NCBI RefSeq assembly: GCF_019924045.1
Contig: NZ_JAHXBN010000022.1
Location: 124,001 to 188,000 of the forward strand
DNA length: 64,000 bases
Origin: Dyadobacter fermentans
GTDB lineage: Bacteria > Bacteroidota > Bacteroidia > Cytophagales > Spirosomataceae
Direction: 5' to 3'
Shown: piece by piece, positions 60,116 to 64,000 of the stretch
How the letters are laid out: each line of letters begins with the position of its first letter
How positions within the stretch are numbered: the stretch's first letter is position 1
Notes under the pieces: generated by a model
Seen by the model: only the letters and a program-made list of their open reading frames with translations
Told to the model about the DNA's origin: nothing
The model's database searches: none
Translations under genes and position numbers: made by a program

Positions 60116-61222
60116 ATGAAACAGTTTCTTGCGTTTGTCAGAAAGGAATTTTACCACGTGCTCCGTGACCGCCGGACGCTGCTGATCCTGTTTGGGATGC
60201 CCATTGCTCAGATATTGATCTTTGGCTTCGCTTTGACCAACGAAGTGAAGGATTCCGAGATCCTGGTGGTGGATTATGCCAAAGATAATGCCTCGCAGGA
60301 GCTGCTCACGAAGATCGGTTCGAGCCGGTATTTCAACATCCGGCAGGCAGCGCTGAGCCATAGCGAGATACTGGGCACGTTTCAGAAAGGTAAGATCAAG
60401 GCTGTCGTGGTGTTTCCGGCCAATTTTAATGAGGATTTGCTGCACCACAATAAGGCCCAGATCCAGATTATTACCGACGCCAGCGATGTGAATACGGCGA
60501 ACATGGTCACCAATTACCTGTCGTCGATCATCATGGATTACCAGAACCAGCTCAATCGGAACCTGGAAATCCCTTACCGCATTACATCCGAGGTGCGAAT
60601 GCTTTATAACCCGCAGCTCAAAGGCGCACACGGTTTCGTGCCGGGCGTGATGGCGCTGGTGCTGCTGCTGGTTTCGGTGATGATGACCGCCATTTCTATC
60701 GTCCGCGAAAAGGAAACGGGTACGATGGAAATCCTGCTCGTATCGCCATTCAAGCCGGTGCTGGTGATTTTCGCCAAAGCATTTCCCTACCTCGCATTGT
60801 CGCTCGTGAACGTGACGGCGATATTGCTGCTGAGTGTTTTTGTGCTGGACTTGCCGGTGAAAGGCAGCGTAGCACTGCTATTCGCGGAAAGCACATTGTT
60901 TATCATCACTTGTCTGGCGCTGGGCATTTTCATATCCATTAAAACCTCCTCGCAACAGATCGCCATGCTTATCTCGCTGATGGGTATGCTGTTGCCGACG
61001 ATGATGTTCAGCGGATTTCTGTTCCCGATCGAGAACATGCCCGTGCCGTTGCAGGTGATTTCCAATATCGTGCCTTCCAAATGGTTTTACATTATTGTTA
61101 AATCGATCATGATCAAAGGATTAGGGTTGGCTGCGCTTTGGAAAGAGACGCTGATTCTGTTCGGTATGACCGTGTTTCTGCTGCTGGTGAGTTTGAAGAG
61201 CTTTAAAATCCGTTTGCAATGA
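60116..61222 (+). CDS. ABC-2 type permease (YbhS-like)
   Basis: 368 residues with an N-terminal helix (about 21-42), a large periplasmic loop, and five C-terminal helices beginning GVMALVLLLVSVMMTAISIV. The loop VREKETGTMEILLVSPFKPV is the ABC-2 coupling motif. It pairs with the next permease, which overlaps its stop codon. Confidence 0.9.
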   Translation: MKQFLAFVRKEFYHVLRDRRTLLILFGMPIAQILIFGFALTNEVKDSEILVVDYAKDNASQELLTKIGSSRYFNIRQAALSHSEILGTFQKGKIKAVVVFPANFNEDLLHHNKAQIQIITDASDVNTANMVTNYLSSIIMDYQNQLNRNLEIPYRITSEVRMLYNPQLKGAHGFVPGVMALVLLLVSVMMTAISIVREKETGTMEILLVSPFKPVLVIFAKAFPYLALSLVNVTAILLLSVFVLDLPVKGSVALLFAESTLFIITCLALGIFISIKTSSQQIAMLISLMGMLLPTMMFSGFLFPIENMPVPLQVISNIVPSKWFYIIVKSIMIKGLGLAALWKETLILFGMTVFLLLVSLKSFKIRLQ

Positions 61223-62337
61223 GGACATTACGATTTCTTTTACGCAAAGAATTCAGGCAGATTTTCAGGGATAAGGCCATTGTGGCGATGATCTTTTTTA
61301 TGCCGATGGTGCAGCTGATATTAATGCCGCTCGCAGCCGACTATGAAGTCAGGAACATCAATTTATCGGTGGTCGATCATGATAAGTCGCCCTATTCTCA
61401 AAAACTGATTTCTAAAATTGTAGCATCCGGCTACTTCCGGCTTACGGGCTATAATGCGTCATTCAAGGAAGCATTCGGCCTGATCGAATCCGACAAGGCC
61501 GATCTGATCCTCGAAATCCCGCACGATTTTGAAAGAAACCTGATCCGGGAGGATCACGAGAAGCTTTTTGTGGCGGTGAATGCGATTAACGGAACCAAAG
61601 CGAGCCTGGGAGGGTCCTATTTGGGTAATATTATCGCGGATTTCAATGCGGATATCCGGATGCAGCTCGTCACTCCGCCGCGGTTCAGTCAGTTTCCGGT
61701 TATCGATGTGGTCGCTTCCAACTGGTTCAACCCGGTTTTGAATTACAAAGTATTCATCGTTCCGGGCATTCTGGCGATCCTGGTCACAATGGTCGGCGGC
61801 TTTTTATCCGCATTGAACATCGTACGGGAAAAGGAAATCGGAACGATTGAGCAGATCAACGTCACGCCGATCAGGAAGCACATTTTTATAATAGGGAAAC
61901 TGGTGCCGTTCTGGGTGCTGGCGAATATCGTTTTTACAATAGGCCTGCTGGTAGCGCGGTTTGTGTACGGGATCATACCGGTAGGAAGCCTGCTGACGCT
62001 CTATGCATTTATTTCCGTGTATTTGTTGGCTGTTTTGGGTTTTGGTTTGCTGGTATCGACGTTTTGCGATACCCAGCAGCAGGCCATGTTCATCATGTTC
62101 TTTTTCATGATGCTATTCATCCTGCTGGGAGGGCTGTTCACGTCGATCGACAGCATGCCGGAGTGGGCTAAGCTGATCACGCGCGTCAATCCGGTGCGTT
62201 ACATGATCGAGGTCATGCGGATGGTCATACTCAAAGGCAGCAGCTTTGCCGATATTCTGCCGCACGTCGGGGTAGTTGCATTAATGGCAGTGATTCTTAA
62301 TGGCTGGGCCATTCTGAACTACAAAAAGACGAATTGA
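61219..62337 (+). CDS. ABC-2 type permease (YbhR-like)
   Basis: 372 residues with the same topology as the previous gene: helix at about 22-40, periplasmic domain, and helices starting VPGILAILVTMVGGFLSALN, with coupling motif VREKEIGTIEQINVTPIRK. It is the last gene of the exporter operon. The complete set resembles YbhGFSR with a dedicated TolC; in E. coli the system exports cations, dyes and antibiotics. Confidence 0.9.
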   Translation: MRTLRFLLRKEFRQIFRDKAIVAMIFFMPMVQLILMPLAADYEVRNINLSVVDHDKSPYSQKLISKIVASGYFRLTGYNASFKEAFGLIESDKADLILEIPHDFERNLIREDHEKLFVAVNAINGTKASLGGSYLGNIIADFNADIRMQLVTPPRFSQFPVIDVVASNWFNPVLNYKVFIVPGILAILVTMVGGFLSALNIVREKEIGTIEQINVTPIRKHIFIIGKLVPFWVLANIVFTIGLLVARFVYGIIPVGSLLTLYAFISVYLLAVLGFGLLVSTFCDTQQQAMFIMFFFMMLFILLGGLFTSIDSMPEWAKLITRVNPVRYMIEVMRMVILKGSSFADILPHVGVVALMAVILNGWAILNYKKTN

Positions 62338-62523
62338 GTCGTTGACCGCCGACCGCCGACCGCGGCCTTCGGCCGACCATTGACCGCGGACCATGGACCA
62401 TGGATTTTAGAATTTCGATGCAGTGCAATGCAATACAATGTCATGGTCGATGGTCTATGGTCCATGGTCCATGATCGGGCCGAAGGCCCCAAAAAACGGC
62501 CGTCGGCGGTCAGTTGTCAGCGG
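62338..62523. repeat. Intergenic element with inverted GACCGCC, GGCCTTCGGCC and CCATGG words
   Basis: The left end has GACCGCCGACCGCCGACCGC, GGCCTTCGGCC and GACCATGGACCATGG words; the right end carries complementary CCATGGTCCATG, GGCCGAAGGCC and CGGCGGTCAG words in inverse order. It is a close relative of the element at 29868-30051 and could fold into one long hairpin. Confidence 0.65.
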
Positions 62524-63537
62524 TCAATCCATCTCCACCATCGCCTTAATAACCCCATTCGCCGGGTCGAGCCAGCTTTCGAATTCATCCTTCACCTGCC
62601 CGAATGCTACACGGTGGGTGATGTATGTTTTCGGATCGACCAAGCCGTTTTTCATGCTGTGGATCACATGCTCGAAATCGGCGCGGGTGGCGTTTCGGCT
62701 GCTCATTAATGTCGCCTCGCGCTTGTGGAATTCGGGGTGGCTGAATGCGATTTCGCCTTTTTGAAGACCTACCAGCACATATTTTCCTCCATGTGCCAAG
62801 TACGCGAATGCAGTGTTAATGGCACGTAAATTACCGGTCGCGTCGATGACAACGGTGGGCATATCGCCGTTTGTGATTTCTGCCAGGCGTTCGGCGACAT
62901 CTTCACGAAGGCCATTAATGGCGTGCTCTACGCCCAGGCGCTCACGGCAGAATGCGAGGCGCTGGTCGTTGATATCCAGGGCGATCACCTTTCCACCGGC
63001 GATGCGGGCAAATTCCATGGTTCCCAAACCAATAGGACCTGCTCCGACCACGAGTACGAACTCATCCTTGCGTACATCCGCGCGGCGTACGCCATGCGCA
63101 CCGATCGCGAGCGGCTCCACGAGCGCGAGTTCGTCAAAACTGAGCCCATCGCCGTGCACAAGCGAATAAGAGGGGACAGCGAGGTACTCCACCATCCCGC
63201 CGTCGATATGCACGCCCGACACTTTCAGGCTGGTGCAGCAGTTGGGACGGCCATTTCGGCAGGCAACGCATTTACCGCAGTTGAAATACGGGACGAACGT
63301 TACTGCTTCGCCTTTTACAAAACCCGGCGCGTCGGTTTCTACAATCTCGCCGGCCAGTTCATGGCCGAGTATCCTTGGGTAGTGAAAGAAAGGCTGCGTT
63401 CCTTCATAAGCGTGCAAATCAGTCCCGCAGATGCCTATTCTTTTAATTTTCAGCAGGGTATGTCCCGGGGTGGCTACCGGCGCCGCGGCTTGTTCGTAGG
63501 AGAACGAGCCGGGCGTGGTGCAAACGAGTATTTCCAT
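62524..63537 (-). CDS. Zn-dependent alcohol dehydrogenase family protein
   Basis: 337 residues. Catalytic zinc ligands are in GICGTDLHAYEG and LGHELAGEI, the structural zinc site is CGKCVACRNGRPNCC (about 90-104), and the NAD-binding motif is VVGAGPIGLGTME. It belongs to the sorbitol/threonine dehydrogenase-like group. The SDR gene just upstream suggests a sugar or sugar-acid pathway such as L-fucose/L-fuconate oxidation; this is inferred from context only. Confidence 0.88.
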   Translation of the reverse strand: MEILVCTTPGSFSYEQAAAPVATPGHTLLKIKRIGICGTDLHAYEGTQPFFHYPRILGHELAGEIVETDAPGFVKGEAVTFVPYFNCGKCVACRNGRPNCCTSLKVSGVHIDGGMVEYLAVPSYSLVHGDGLSFDELALVEPLAIGAHGVRRADVRKDEFVLVVGAGPIGLGTMEFARIAGGKVIALDINDQRLAFCRERLGVEHAINGLREDVAERLAEITNGDMPTVVIDATGNLRAINTAFAYLAHGGKYVLVGLQKGEIAFSHPEFHKREATLMSSRNATRADFEHVIHSMKNGLVDPKTYITHRVAFGQVKDEFESWLDPANGVIKAMVEMD

Positions 63538-63546
63538 TGATCGTTA

Positions 63547-64000
<454 letters not shown>

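Overview
The window comes from the chromosome of a Bacteroidota bacterium, most likely Cytophagales of the Dyadobacter/Spirosomataceae type. The grounds are roughly 50 % GC housekeeping genes, almost no Shine-Dalgarno sequences, promoters of the TTTG-N19/20-TAnnTTTG type, and typical Bacteroidota families (asparagine synthetase B-like secreted protein, FtsX-type ABC permeases with an NtrC regulator, a Bacteroidota-type tyrosine integrase). The genus is an inference.

Positions 1-24080 are the right-hand part of a long-tailed (siphovirus-like) prophage inserted at the 3' end of a tRNA-Leu(CAA) gene; the left part with terminase, portal, lysis and replication genes lies outside the window. From left to right: two tail-fibre genes on the minus strand (1-1691); a divergent promoter region with a 15-bp dyad; head genes and neck genes (1787-5724); tail tube, tail-assembly chaperones and a 1692-residue tape measure (5737-12120); a block of AT-rich accessory genes (12121-17120); distal tail and tail-tip proteins (17154-22487); an HTH protein and the integrase (22484-23940); then attachment-site sequence and the tRNA.

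The accessory block is the most interesting part. Its best candidate system is a three-gene minus-strand operon (16719-15353) in the order HEPN-like protein, unknown protein ending in an ssrA-like tail, SecB-like chaperone, with a clear promoter and a terminator. This is the layout of a toxin-antitoxin-chaperone system, but with a HEPN-like candidate toxin. The block also carries two 187/189-bp structured elements that share a 49-nt hairpin core while their repeated flanking words have been exchanged in concert, a membrane-anchored coiled-coil protein and several small unknown genes.

Positions 24280-36229 hold a tripartite efflux/ABC-permease cluster (FtsX-type permeases, LolD/MacB-type ATPase, periplasmic adaptor, TolC) followed by an NtrC-type response regulator and its histidine kinase. 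Positions 36235-45898 are mostly housekeeping (phosphotriesterase-like hydrolase, site-2 protease, HAD phosphatase, accA, beta-CASP nuclease, PBP4-type carboxypeptidase, hslV, pyruvate dehydrogenase E2). Positions 46131-50155 are a tightly overlapping five-gene minus-strand operon (two methyltransferases, HpcH/HpaI-like lyase, 2-hydroxyacid dehydrogenase, GT2 glycosyltransferase), preceded by a large membrane protein and lepA.

Positions 55449-62337 are a TetR-controlled exporter operon matching E. coli YbhGFSR plus a TolC, with the same palindrome in front of the regulator and in front of the exporter genes. The window ends in a Zn-dependent alcohol dehydrogenase and a truncated SDR dehydrogenase. 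Several intergenic regions carry inverted arrays of short words or REP-like hairpins.
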